Positions 1 to 8,200 of a stretch of 64,000 bases of DNA are shown here, in pieces. A program made the position numbers and the translations under genes. The stretch's first letter is position 1, and each line of letters opens with the position of its first letter. Source of the stretch: an uncultured Corynebacterium sp. (GTDB lineage: Bacteria > Actinomycetota > Actinomycetes > Mycobacteriales > Mycobacteriaceae). Location of the stretch: NCBI RefSeq assembly GCF_946221105.1, contig NZ_CAMICL010000008.1:7036-71035 (forward strand), in the 5' to 3' direction. Under the pieces are notes generated by a model that was not told where the DNA came from, made no database searches, and worked only from the letters and a program-made list of their open reading frames with translations.

Positions 1-564
1 GACGCCCTCGCCGGGGCGATCGGGGTCCGCGACGAGTTGCGGCCCGAGGTGCCCGAAGCCGTGCAGGCCCTGCACGCCAACGACGTGGAAGTAAGCATGC
101 TCACCGGCGACAACACTCGCACCGCCCGGGCGCTGGCTGGAATCGCCGGAATCGACGACGTGCGCGCCGAGCTGCGCCCTGAGGACAAGGCAAGCATCGT
201 CGCCGAATTCTCCTCCAAGACGCCGACGGCGATGATCGGCGACGGCATCAACGACGCGCCGGCACTGGCGGGCGCGACGGTGGGCATCGCGATGGGAGCG
301 ACCGGCTCTGACGCCGCGATCGATTCCGCTGACGTCGCCTTCACCGGCCACGACCTCCGACTGATCCCGCAGGCGCTGCAGCACGCCCGCCGAGGCAGCA
401 GGATCATCAACCAGAACATCGTGCTGTCCCTGGCCATCATCATCGTGTTGATGCCACTGGCGATCACCGGCGTGCTGGGCCTAGCCGCCGTCGTGTTGGT
501 TCACGAGGTCGCCGAAGTCATCGTCATCTTGAACGGCCTGCGGGCCGCACGAACGAAGCGCTGA
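1..564 (+). CDS. Heavy-metal P1B-type ATPase, C-terminal part (cut by window edge)
   Basis: Membrane pump that exports (or imports) a metal ion using ATP. Only the last 187 residues are present, and the reading frame is open from base 1. Visible motifs are TGDN of the P domain near the start, GDGINDAPAL (the hinge and Mg-binding signature of P-type ATPases), then two closely spaced hydrophobic segments (IVLSLAIIIVLMPLAITGVL and AAVVLVHEVAEVIVIL). The final helix carries HEVAE followed by N-G-L-R, the pattern of Zn/Cd/Co-type P1B pumps rather than Cu pumps, but the metal cannot be assigned without the upstream transmembrane CPx motif. The gene ends 22 bp before the convergent trpS end. Confidence 0.93.
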   Translation, partial: DALAGAIGVRDELRPEVPEAVQALHANDVEVSMLTGDNTRTARALAGIAGIDDVRAELRPEDKASIVAEFSSKTPTAMIGDGINDAPALAGATVGIAMGATGSDAAIDSADVAFTGHDLRLIPQALQHARRGSRIINQNIVLSLAIIIVLMPLAITGVLGLAAVVLVHEVAEVIVILNGLRAARTKR

Positions 565-586
565 GGCTACGCCGGAAGCGGACCCC

Positions 587-1588
587 CTAGCGCTTCGGTG
601 CGAGGAAGCCGACCTTCTCGTACACGTCGGCCAGCAGCGGGGCCGCAATCTCGCGAGCGCGTTCGGCACCGCGGGCCAGGATGGCTTCGAGTTCGGCGCG
701 ATCGGACATCAGCTCGTCGTAGCGGGCGCGAAGCGGCGTGGTGAACGCTTCGAGTGCTTCTGCGGTGTCGACCTTGAGCGCGCCGTAGCCCTGACCCTCG
801 TAGCCGGCGACGATGTCGTCGATAGGTTTGCCGGTCAGCGCCGACTGGATGACCAGCAGGTTGGACACGCCCGGCTTGTTCTCCTTGTCGTAGGCGATCA
901 CGCCGTCGTTGTCGGTGACGGCGGAGCGGATGCGCTTTGCGGACGTCTTCGGCGCGTCCAGCAGGTTCACAATGCCCTTCGGGTTCGCACCCGACTTGGA
1001 CATCTTCGAGGTGGGATCCTGCAGGTCGTAGATCTTCGCCGCACCCTCAACGATCATGCCCTCCGGCACGGTGAAGGTCTTGCCGTAGCGGGAGTTGAAG
1101 CGCTCCGCCAGCGTGCGGGTCAGCTCCAGGTGCTGGCGCTGGTCCTCCCCCACCGGCACGAGCTGCGGGGAGTACAGCAAAATGTCGGCCGCCATGAGCA
1201 CCGGGTAGGTGAACAGCCCCACGGAGGTGCGGTCCTGGCCCTGCTTGGCGGACTTGTCCTTGAACTGCGTCATGCGGCTCGCCTCGCCGAAACCGGTCAG
1301 GCACTGCAGCACCCACGTCAGCTCGGCGTGCTCGGGCACGTGCGACTGCACGAACAAGGTGGAGCGCTCCGGGTCGATGCCGAGCGCAATCAGCTGGGCG
1401 CAGCCGGCGAGGGTGCGGTGGCGCAGCTCCTCGGGGTCCTGGTCCACGGTAATCGCGTGCAAGTCCGGGATGAAGTAGAAAGCGTCGAAGCCGTCCTGCA
1501 GGTCGATCCACTGCTTCAGGGCACCGAGGTAGTTACCCAGGTGGTAGGAGTCGGCAGTGGGCTGGATTCCGGAAAGCACGCGTTGCAT
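587..1588 (-). CDS. trpS: Tryptophanyl-tRNA synthetase
   Basis: Class I aminoacyl-tRNA synthetase that charges tRNA-Trp in the cytoplasm. The N-terminus reads QRVLSGIQPTADSYHLGNYLG-like with the HIGH-type signature HLGN, and the KMSKS loop is present as SKMSKSGANPKG. The length of about 333 residues is normal. An upstream ATG at 1597 (MNPMQ...) is possible, but the ATG at 1588 is preferred: on the minus strand TACTAT (1596-1601) ends 7 nt before it, a leaderless arrangement with no Shine-Dalgarno. The frame stays open to 1666, but the extension is proline-rich and unlike the family. Confidence 0.96.
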   Translation of the reverse strand: MQRVLSGIQPTADSYHLGNYLGALKQWIDLQDGFDAFYFIPDLHAITVDQDPEELRHRTLAGCAQLIALGIDPERSTLFVQSHVPEHAELTWVLQCLTGFGEASRMTQFKDKSAKQGQDRTSVGLFTYPVLMAADILLYSPQLVPVGEDQRQHLELTRTLAERFNSRYGKTFTVPEGMIVEGAAKIYDLQDPTSKMSKSGANPKGIVNLLDAPKTSAKRIRSAVTDNDGVIAYDKENKPGVSNLLVIQSALTGKPIDDIVAGYEGQGYGALKVDTAEALEAFTTPLRARYDELMSDRAELEAILARGAERAREIAAPLLADVYEKVGFLAPKR

Positions 1589-1680
1589 GGGGTTCATAGT
1601 AGTGGGCCGGTGCCGAGAGGGAACCGGGGGCGGTGCGGGCGCGTCTAACTCTTTAATGCCGTCCACAGAAGGAGTACACG

Positions 1681-1860
1681 TTGGCTCTTACAAAATCAGA
1701 TAGACCTTGGTTGCTTACAGCGCTCGCAGTTGCTGTTTCTCTCGGATTTGCTGTCAGTAATGCAACACGTTCGGGCGAAGAAGCCTGGATGGTGCTCGAC
1801 TTCGCGTCTCGCATCATCGGGCCTCTTGGAGCTGCTTGCATTGCTTGGCTCGGGGTTTAG
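1681..1860 (+). CDS. Small membrane protein, TTG start, ends at an in-frame amber codon
   Basis: This 59-residue ORF begins with TTG and has a good ribosome binding site: AAGGAG at 1669-1674, 6 nt before the start. It encodes a hydrophobic segment near residues 11-25 and another near residues 46-58, so it is probably a two-pass membrane peptide. I do not recognise it. It ends with TAG at 1858-1860, and the same frame continues without further stop to 2094. The two halves could therefore be one membrane-anchored protein of about 137 residues broken by a nonsense mutation, or two coupled genes. Base composition is less GC-rich than in trpS, which suggests accessory DNA. Confidence 0.55.
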   Translation: MALTKSDRPWLLTALAVAVSLGFAVSNATRSGEEAWMVLDFASRIIGPLGAACIAWLGV

Positions 1861-1911
1861 CAAACACTCGATAACTCGCAAAAGCTTGACCGCGTTAAGG
1901 AGTGGCACACG

Positions 1912-2094
1912 ATGCTTCGCTGGGCGTATGACATGTGCAACGCCTCGAGCGAGTGTGAAGTTGAGGCGGGGATTGCTATTCTCGATTCCATCGACAGGCA
2001 GTCGGAAATCCCTGCCGACCAGCACGAGGTAATCGACGCGATCTTGACCGCCGTGTTCCGAAATCCCAACACGCCTTTTGAGGAGCAGCGATGA
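1912..2094 (+). CDS. Small hypothetical protein, continuation of the preceding frame
   Basis: This 60-residue ORF starts at ATG 1912 with AAGGAG at 1897-1902 (9-nt spacing), so it could be translated independently. It is in the same frame as the upstream 1681-1860 ORF, and the 17 codons between the amber stop and this ATG (QTLDNSQKLDRVKEWHT) look like coding sequence. That favours an originally continuous gene. The product is acidic and soluble, with a C-terminal helix-like segment; no family was recognised. Its TGA overlaps the ATG of the next small gene (ATGA at 2091-2094), implying translational coupling. Confidence 0.5.
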   Translation: MLRWAYDMCNASSECEVEAGIAILDSIDRQSEIPADQHEVIDAILTAVFRNPNTPFEEQR

Positions 2095-2252
2095 CAGCCC
2101 GATCCAAAGCTAGAGAAATTCAGTCTCCGAAGCCGGAGTTTTCCCGGAGCCAGATCGCCGCGGCCAAGCTCATCGTGAAGCGCGATAAGGAAGGAAAAGG
2201 CAAGGTTCCCATTACGCCGGACATTCTCCGCGCAGCATCCTTCGACCTCTAG
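2091..2252 (+). CDS. Small basic hypothetical protein
   Basis: This 53-residue ORF is rich in Lys and Arg (MTARSKAREIQ..., AAAKLIVKRDKEGKGK). It overlaps the upstream ORF by 4 bp (ATGA) and stops 2 nt before the ATG of the glutamine amidotransferase gene, so all are probably co-transcribed. No domain was recognised; the size and charge would fit a small nucleic-acid-binding or partner protein, which is a guess only. Confidence 0.5.
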   Translation: MTARSKAREIQSPKPEFSRSQIAAAKLIVKRDKEGKGKVPITPDILRAASFDL

Positions 2253-2254
2253 CC

Positions 2255-2938
2255 ATGCGCATCACCGTTCTGCAGCCCGATTCGTTCGCGCCAATGCAAC
2301 GCCTCGGCCCGTGGCTCGAGCGCGCCGGCGCCACCCTGCGCACCGTCGATCTCGGGGAGCCATTGCCTATCGACGCCTCCGGCGACCCCCTCATCCTCCT
2401 CGGTGGACGCGCAGATGCGCTGGACACGCACGCCTCGCCGTGGCTACCGACGGTGCACGAGCTGTTGCACAGCGCCGTTGAATCGGGCACGCCCGTCCTC
2501 GGCATCTGTTTGGGCCATCAGATCATCGCCGACTGTTTCGGCGGCGAAGTTTCCGTCGGCCTGGCGGCGCAGGACGAAGAAGGCGCTACCCAGGTGGCGT
2601 TGACCGACGCCGGTGTGGACGATCCCCTGCTCGGCCCCCTCGGCGCAACCTTGATGGTCGAGCAATCCCACCACGACGCGGTAGTCACGCTCCCTCCCCG
2701 CGCGACGCTCCTGGCATCCAGCGAGCGCTGCCCGATCCAGGCCATGCGGCTGGGGTCGATCGTCTCGGTGCAGTTCCACCCGGAGTGCTCGCCGGAGGTT
2801 GCCGGTCAGTGGGCGGCGAACGGCGGCCACGACGGTGCCGCGGTCGAAGCAGAGCTGCTGCGCCACGACGACCATCTCACCCTCACCGGCAAAATACTCG
2901 CCGAGGGTTTCGTCGCCGCGGCCCGCGCTTGGCGCTGA
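2255..2938 (+). CDS. Class I glutamine amidotransferase (GATase1-like)
   Basis: Predicted to hydrolyse glutamine and pass ammonia to an unknown partner or acceptor. The 227-residue chain has the nucleophile elbow GICLGHQ (Cys85) and the His-Glu pair in QFHPE near residues 172-175, so the full Cys-His-Glu triad is present. It resembles the stand-alone GuaA-like amidotransferases common in actinobacteria; no synthase domain is fused. The ATG lies 2 nt after the previous stop without its own clear ribosome site, so coupling is likely. The specific substrate is unknown. The gene contains one copy of the dispersed CGTCGATAGGCAATGGC motif at 2360-2382, where it encodes PLPIDASG. Confidence 0.85.
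   Translation: MRITVLQPDSFAPMQRLGPWLERAGATLRTVDLGEPLPIDASGDPLILLGGRADALDTHASPWLPTVHELLHSAVESGTPVLGICLGHQIIADCFGGEVSVGLAAQDEEGATQVALTDAGVDDPLLGPLGATLMVEQSHHDAVVTLPPRATLLASSERCPIQAMRLGSIVSVQFHPECSPEVAGQWAANGGHDGAAVEAELLRHDDHLTLTGKILAEGFVAAARAWR
2360..2382 (-). repeat. Dispersed motif (core CGTCGATAGGCAATGGC), representative copy
   Basis: One of at least 17 related sites, mostly inside genes. Others at 12314-12331, 20557-20581, 34907-34930, 38279-38303, 39178-39200, 42107-42124, 43111-43132, 47430-47451, 48678-48700, 50202-50220, 53310-53330, 54663-54683, 55076-55100, 59408-59431, 61648-61663 and 63323-63340. They occur on both strands and in different reading frames, so the conservation is at DNA level. 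Confidence 0.75.
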
Positions 2939-3008
2939 CGGAAATGGTCGCCGCTGCCCCGCCCCCCATTCCGGTCCCATTCCGGCCCAATTCCCCCCCA
3001 ATTCCGAG

Positions 3009-3097
3009 GATGCTTACTCCAGGATGCTTACTTCTCGAGTGGCAAACTCCACAACGGTCGATCGCTCTCGAGGGATAAGCATCCTGGGGTAAGCATC
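3009..3097. repeat. Palindromic intergenic element, one 31-bp unit per arm
   Basis: The arms at 3009-3039 and 3067-3097 are inverted copies, 27 of 31 positions pairing, around a 27-bp centre. Each arm contains GATGCTTAC twice, 15 bp apart, and ends in CTCGAG next to the centre. It fills the space between the convergent amidotransferase and acpS genes and overlaps the acpS stop codon, so it may also act as a bidirectional terminator. A larger relative is at 35970-36120. Confidence 0.9.
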
Positions 3098-3504
3098 TAG
3101 AGGCTGCCGCGGCCCGCCCCCGTGGCCATCTGCACTGCAACCACGGCCACGGCGTAGTCGCCGTCGTGGCTGATACTCACGCTGCAAACCGGCGGCCCAA
3201 CCTCCCCGGCGCGGCCGTGCAGCTGGACCGCGGGGCGCCCGAACGCATCCTGGACTACCTCCACCTCCGCGAAATTGAAGTCGTCGGGGGCGATTTGCGG
3301 CGGCCGCCCGAAACGGGTGGACGCCCAGGCTTTGACGTAAGCCTCTTTAACAGCCCAGCGGCCAGCCAGCGATGTGACCGGGTCCGGCTTCGCGGCACAT
3401 TCGCGCCGCTCCCGGTCGGTAAACACCTGCATGAAGGTGGATCCCGGCAACTTCATTTGTTGAGCCAAACCGGGAATGTGGACCAGGTCGGTGCCGATGT
3501 GCAT
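3097..3504 (-). CDS. acpS: Holo-[acyl-carrier-protein] synthase
   Basis: Transfers 4'-phosphopantetheine from CoA to the ACP domain of the fatty acid synthase encoded next door. The 135-residue chain shows the family motifs in order: GTDLVHI at the N-terminus (Mg-binding Asp), F-T-x-R-E, WAVKEAYVKA (with the conserved Glu and Lys), and VSISHDGDYA near the C-terminus. The ATG at 3504 is preceded by GGAAGGA at normal distance. The gene is divergent from accD-FAS, the usual corynebacterial linkage between acpS and a FAS I gene, and its product is needed to activate Ser1761 of that synthase. Confidence 0.94.
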   Translation of the reverse strand: MHIGTDLVHIPGLAQQMKLPGSTFMQVFTDRERRECAAKPDPVTSLAGRWAVKEAYVKAWASTRFGRPPQIAPDDFNFAEVEVVQDAFGRPAVQLHGRAGEVGPPVCSVSISHDGDYAVAVVAVQMATGAGRGSL

Positions 3505-3593
3505 GCACGTTCCTTCCGTCGGCGGTTGCGACTTTGTTGTGTTTGCGATCGCATTAGAAATGCTGGCTATTTTCTGTGAATCGTGGCCAATCC

Positions 3594-3629
3594 TTTTACT
3601 TACGCTTCAGTAGGTTTACTATGCCCGCA
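3594..3629 (+). promoter_or_regulatory. Leaderless promoter of the accD-FAS operon
   Basis: TACTAT at 3617-3622 ends 6 nt before the accD ATG (3629), and no Shine-Dalgarno is present. TTTTAC at 3594-3599 is at -35 distance. The segment holds two TTTACT-like repeats, which might be part of an operator for a fatty-acid regulator such as FasR; this is not proven by the sequence. Confidence 0.55.
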
Positions 3630-5260
3630 TGGCTTTTAATTTTGCCTCCAAAACTATTTTGGATGAAGAACCACTTTCGTCAACAGCCGACAAAATAGCG
3701 GAATTTCGACGCCGGCGTGCCGAGGCACACGAGCCAGTGGGCCCGAAACCCCTGGACAAGGTCCGTTCCGCCGGCCGCCTCACCGCACGCGAGCGCCTGG
3801 ACTATCTGCTCGATGAGGGCTCCTTCGTGGAAACCGACCAGCTGGTGCGCCACCGCACCCACGACTTCGGTATGCAGGCCAAGCGCCCGGCAACAGACGG
3901 CATCGTGTGCGGCCACGGCACCATCGACGGACGCGAAGTCTGCATCTTTTCCCAGGACGGCACCGTCTTTGGTGGCGCGTTGGGTGAGGTCTACGGCGAG
4001 AAGATGACCAAGATCCAGCGCCTCGCCGTGACCACCGGCCGTCCGCTGATCGGGCTTTACGAAGGCGCAGGCGCCCGCATCCAGGACGGTGCGGTGTCGC
4101 TGGACTGGATCGCGCGCACCTTCCGCCACAACATCGAAGCGTCCGGGGTGGTCCCGCAGATCAGCGTGATCATGGGCGCCTGCGCCGGTGGCAACGCCTA
4201 CTCCCCCGCGCTGACTGACTTTGTGGTCATGGTGGACGAGACCTCGAAGATGTTCGTCACCGGCCCGGACGTAATCAAGACGGTCACGGGCGAGGAAATC
4301 TCACAAGAAGAGCTCGGTGGCGCCTGGATGCACATGCAGCAGGGCGGCAACTGCCACTACGTTGCGGAATCCGATGAGGATGCGCTCGACTGGGTGGCTG
4401 ACTTGCTTGAGTACTTGCCGTCGAACAACCGCCAGAAGTCGGCGCCGCGTCCCGCAACCCCAACCGATGCAGAGGCAGACGCCACCGATGCTGCCGCGCT
4501 GGATTCATTGATCCCAGACTCGCCCAACACCCCCTACGAGGTCCGCGACGTGATTGCCCATATCGCGGACGACGGCGAATTCCTGGAGGTCATGGAGCAG
4601 CGTGCTGAAAACGTCGTCACTGCGTTTGGTCGGATTGAGGACCAGCCGGTGGGCTTCGTCGCTAATCAGCCCATGGTGCTCGCAGGTTGCTTGGACATCG
4701 ACTCGGCGGAAAAGGCCGCGCGTTTCATCCGCACGTGCGACAGCTTCAACATCCCGATTGTCATGCTGGTGGACGTACCCGGCTTCCTGCCCGGCGCGAA
4801 CCAGGAGCACAGCGGCATTCTGCGCCGCGGTGCAAAGCTGCTGTACGCCTACGGCGAAGCAACCGTGCCGAAGGTGACCGTGACCATGCGCAAGGCATAC
4901 GGCGGCGCGTATTGCGTGATGGGCTCAAAAGGCCTTGGCGCCGATGTGAACTTGGCATGGCCTACCGCGCACATCGCGGTGATGGGTGCGTCTGGCGCGG
5001 TCGGCTTCATCAACCGCAAAGACATTGCAAACGCCCGCGATTCCGGCGTGAACGACGAGGAGCTCCGCGAACTGATTGCGCAGTACGAGCGCAACTACGA
5101 GGACGAGATGCTCAACCCGTACAAGGCCGCTGAGCGAGGCCTGATCGATTCGGTCATCCTCCCAAGCGAAACCCCTGCTGTTATCGCAGCGCAACTGCGT
5201 TTCTTCCGTGACAAGACCGTGGCGCGTCCAATGCGCAAGCACGGCAATATCCCGCTCTAA
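3629..5260 (+). CDS. accD: Acyl-CoA carboxylase beta (carboxyltransferase) subunit
   Basis: Carboxyltransferase half of acetyl/propionyl-CoA carboxylase, producing malonyl-CoA (or methylmalonyl-CoA) for fatty acid synthesis. The 543 residues match DtsR/AccD1-type subunits in length. Characteristic stretches are AGRLTARERLDYLLDEGSF, EGAGARIQDGAVSLD, MGACAGGNAYSPALTDF (N-terminal oxyanion hole), VDVPGFLPG and TVTMRKAYGGAYCVMGSKG (C-terminal crotonase core). The ATG at 3629 is preferred because a -10 box sits 6 nt upstream; ATG 3621 is out of frame. It is followed after 36 bp by the FAS I gene, so malonyl-CoA supply and use are co-expressed. Which accD paralogue this is cannot be decided here. 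Confidence 0.95.
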   Translation: MAFNFASKTILDEEPLSSTADKIAEFRRRRAEAHEPVGPKPLDKVRSAGRLTARERLDYLLDEGSFVETDQLVRHRTHDFGMQAKRPATDGIVCGHGTIDGREVCIFSQDGTVFGGALGEVYGEKMTKIQRLAVTTGRPLIGLYEGAGARIQDGAVSLDWIARTFRHNIEASGVVPQISVIMGACAGGNAYSPALTDFVVMVDETSKMFVTGPDVIKTVTGEEISQEELGGAWMHMQQGGNCHYVAESDEDALDWVADLLEYLPSNNRQKSAPRPATPTDAEADATDAAALDSLIPDSPNTPYEVRDVIAHIADDGEFLEVMEQRAENVVTAFGRIEDQPVGFVANQPMVLAGCLDIDSAEKAARFIRTCDSFNIPIVMLVDVPGFLPGANQEHSGILRRGAKLLYAYGEATVPKVTVTMRKAYGGAYCVMGSKGLGADVNLAWPTAHIAVMGASGAVGFINRKDIANARDSGVNDEELRELIAQYERNYEDEMLNPYKAAERGLIDSVILPSETPAVIAAQLRFFRDKTVARPMRKHGNIPL

Positions 5261-5296
5261 TCCCGCTCCGATGCAAAGGACCATAAGGACACTGTT

Positions 5297-8200
5297 ATGA
5301 ATTCCACCTCTTTTTCTTCCCTGAAGCGTCCCGCAATCCTGTTCCCGGGGCAGGGTTCTTCCTGGCAGCAGGCGCTCGCTGATGCTGCCGCGACTCCTGT
5401 GGCACGTATCCGCATGGAGCAGCTTCTTAACGACGCCCAGTCCCTCACCGCCGCTGTTGCCCGCCCGTTGGCCTCTGTCGTGCCAGGAGTTGTGCAGCGT
5501 ATTCGCGACGCGATGGATGCGGACACCTCGCACGAGGCGATCGACGCCCTGCCCGCGGTCAGTGCACCGGCGATTCTGCTGTCGCAGATTGTTGCCGCGG
5601 AAGATCTCGAGCAGCTCGGGCTCGACACCACCGACGCACTGTTCGCTGGACACTCCCAGGGCATCTTGGGTGCCGCCGCGCTCAATCGCGCCAACGGCCC
5701 ACAGGCTGCGGAGAAAGCTCTTGCGTTCGCCTTCATCATGGGTGCTGCCGCAACCAACGTGTACGGTGGCGCCGACTCGCGCAGCCGGATGCTTTCGGTT
5801 CGTGGGCTGACGCCTGAGCAGGTCGGTGAGTTTGTCGTCGATACGCAAGCGGCTCCTATCAGCGTGATCAATGGGCACCGCCACGTGGTGCTGTCTGGCA
5901 GCCCGGAGGCGCTCGCGCAGGCACGCAAGGACATCGAAGCGGCTGCGAGCAACTACAACGCCAAGTTGGAAGTGGAGTACGGCGGATCCGAAATCACGCC
6001 GGTGTTCGACTCGCTTGATGTTGCGTACCTCTTCCACGTGGATACGAACGCCCCCGGTGTGGAGTTGGCGCAGCAGTGGGCGGACGCATGCGGCATCACC
6101 TTTGAAACCACCACTCCCCGTGAACTGGCGCAATCGATTTTGGTGGACCGGTTCGACTTCACCGAAACCGTGCGCGACCTGATTGCCCAGGGCGCGAGCC
6201 ACATTTTCACGTTTGATACGGCTACGGCGACGATTGCGACCAACTTGGCCAACGGCTCCGGCGTCGCTGTGTTGGACGCGTCCACCGCCGCGAAGCGCGA
6301 CGAGCTTGCACGCCCGGGCGCTGAGTTGCCGCAGGGCGTGGACTACTCGGCCTACGCACCACGAGTGATCGCGCTGCCGGATGGCAAGACGTACACGCAG
6401 ACGAAGTTCTCGTCGCTAACTGGTCTGTCCCCAATCATCCTGGGTGGCATGACCCCAACGTCCGCGGACGGCGAGATTGTCGCCGCCGCTGCCAACGCCG
6501 GCTACTGGGCGGAACTTGCCGGTGGCGGCATGTACTCCGAGGAGGAGTTTGGCAAGCACACCGCCAACCTCAAGGCGTTTTTGCAGCCTGGTCGCACCGC
6601 GCAGTTCAACACCATGTTCTTCGACCGCTTCCTGTGGAACCTGCAATTCGGTCAAACGCGCATGGTGCCAAAGGCCCGCGCTGCTGGTGCTCCGTTTAAC
6701 GGCGTGTGTATCTCCGCGGGCATTCCGGACGTCGACGAGGCCACAGAGCTGTTCGCGCAGCTGCACCAGGATGGCTTCCCTTACATTGCGCTCAAGCCCG
6801 GTACAACGCAGCAGATCCGCAACGCGCTCGCAATCGCTGCGGCGAACCCGGACGACCAGGTCATCTTGATGGTGGAGGACGGCCACGCTGGCGGCCACCA
6901 CTCCTGGGTTGATCTGGAGGACATGCTGTTGGAGACCTACCCCGAGATCCGCGCGTACGACAACGCGGTGCTCACCGTCGGCGGTGGCGTGTACTCGCCA
7001 GAGCGTGCCGCGGAGCTGATTACGGGCCGTTGGTCTGAGAAGTTCGGTTTGCCTGCGATGCCGGTGGATGGAGTGTTCGTCGGCACCGTGGCTATGGCCA
7101 CGAAGGAGGCGAAGGCCACGGATTCGGTCAAGCAGCTGCTCGTGGACACACCTGGCCTGCCGCCGGAGAACAACGGCGGTTGGGTCGGCCGCGGTCGCGG
7201 CGTGGCGGGTGTGGCGTCGTCGCAATCGCACCTGCTGGCGGACTTGCACGACCTGGACAACTCCTTTGCCAAGGCGGCACGGTTCATCGCCTCGTTGGAT
7301 ATTGAGGAGTACCCGGCGCACCGTGAGGAGATCATCGAGGCACTGTCGAAGACGGCGAAGCCGTACTTCGGCGACGTGGAGACGATGACGTACGCCGAGT
7401 GGGTCGAGCGCTTCATCGAGCTCGCCGATCCGTTTATCGACCAGACCTGGAACGCGCGCTTTGTTGCGTTGCTCCAGCGCATCGAGGCACGTCTGAACGA
7501 GGCCGACCACGGCGAGATCCCGACCCTCTTCCCCGACGATGTCGAGATCTCCCCGCGCGATGGTCTCAGCACCTTGCTACAGCACTACCCGCAGGCGCGC
7601 GAGGTCGTGGTTTCCCCGCGCGATGCGGCGTGGTGGATCGGTCTGCACTATGCCTACCCGAAGCCGATGCCGTGGGTGCCAGCACTTGATGCGGATCTGA
7701 AGTCCTGGTTTGGCAAGGACACCTTGTGGCAGGCACAGGATGAGCGCTACACCGCTGACCAGGTGCGCATTATCCCGGGCCCGGTTGCGGTTGCTGGTAT
7801 TACGCGCAAGAACGAGCCGGTTGCGCAGTTGCTGGCACGTTTTGAGGATGCCGCGACGCAGATGCTTATCGACGACGGCGCCACCGCTGAATCCCGCTTC
7901 GCTCGACGCAGCGACGCCGCCGACGAGGCCGCGTATCTGCGCTCCTGCCCGACCTTGGTGTGGCACGGCCACCTGATGGCCAACCCTGCATACGCGCTGG
8001 ACGAGGACGCCTTCGACGTGGGGGCAACCACCAACGCGGCTGGTGAGCGCGAGTGGACGATCCGAATCCACGCTGATTCCGCGTGGGACCACCTGCAGGA
8101 CGACCAGCGTCCGTTCTACGTGCGTGAGGTGAACATCCCGGTCGAGATCCCTGCCGGTGCAGGCACGGGTGCCTCCCCGATTGTGGACGGCGATCGCCTG

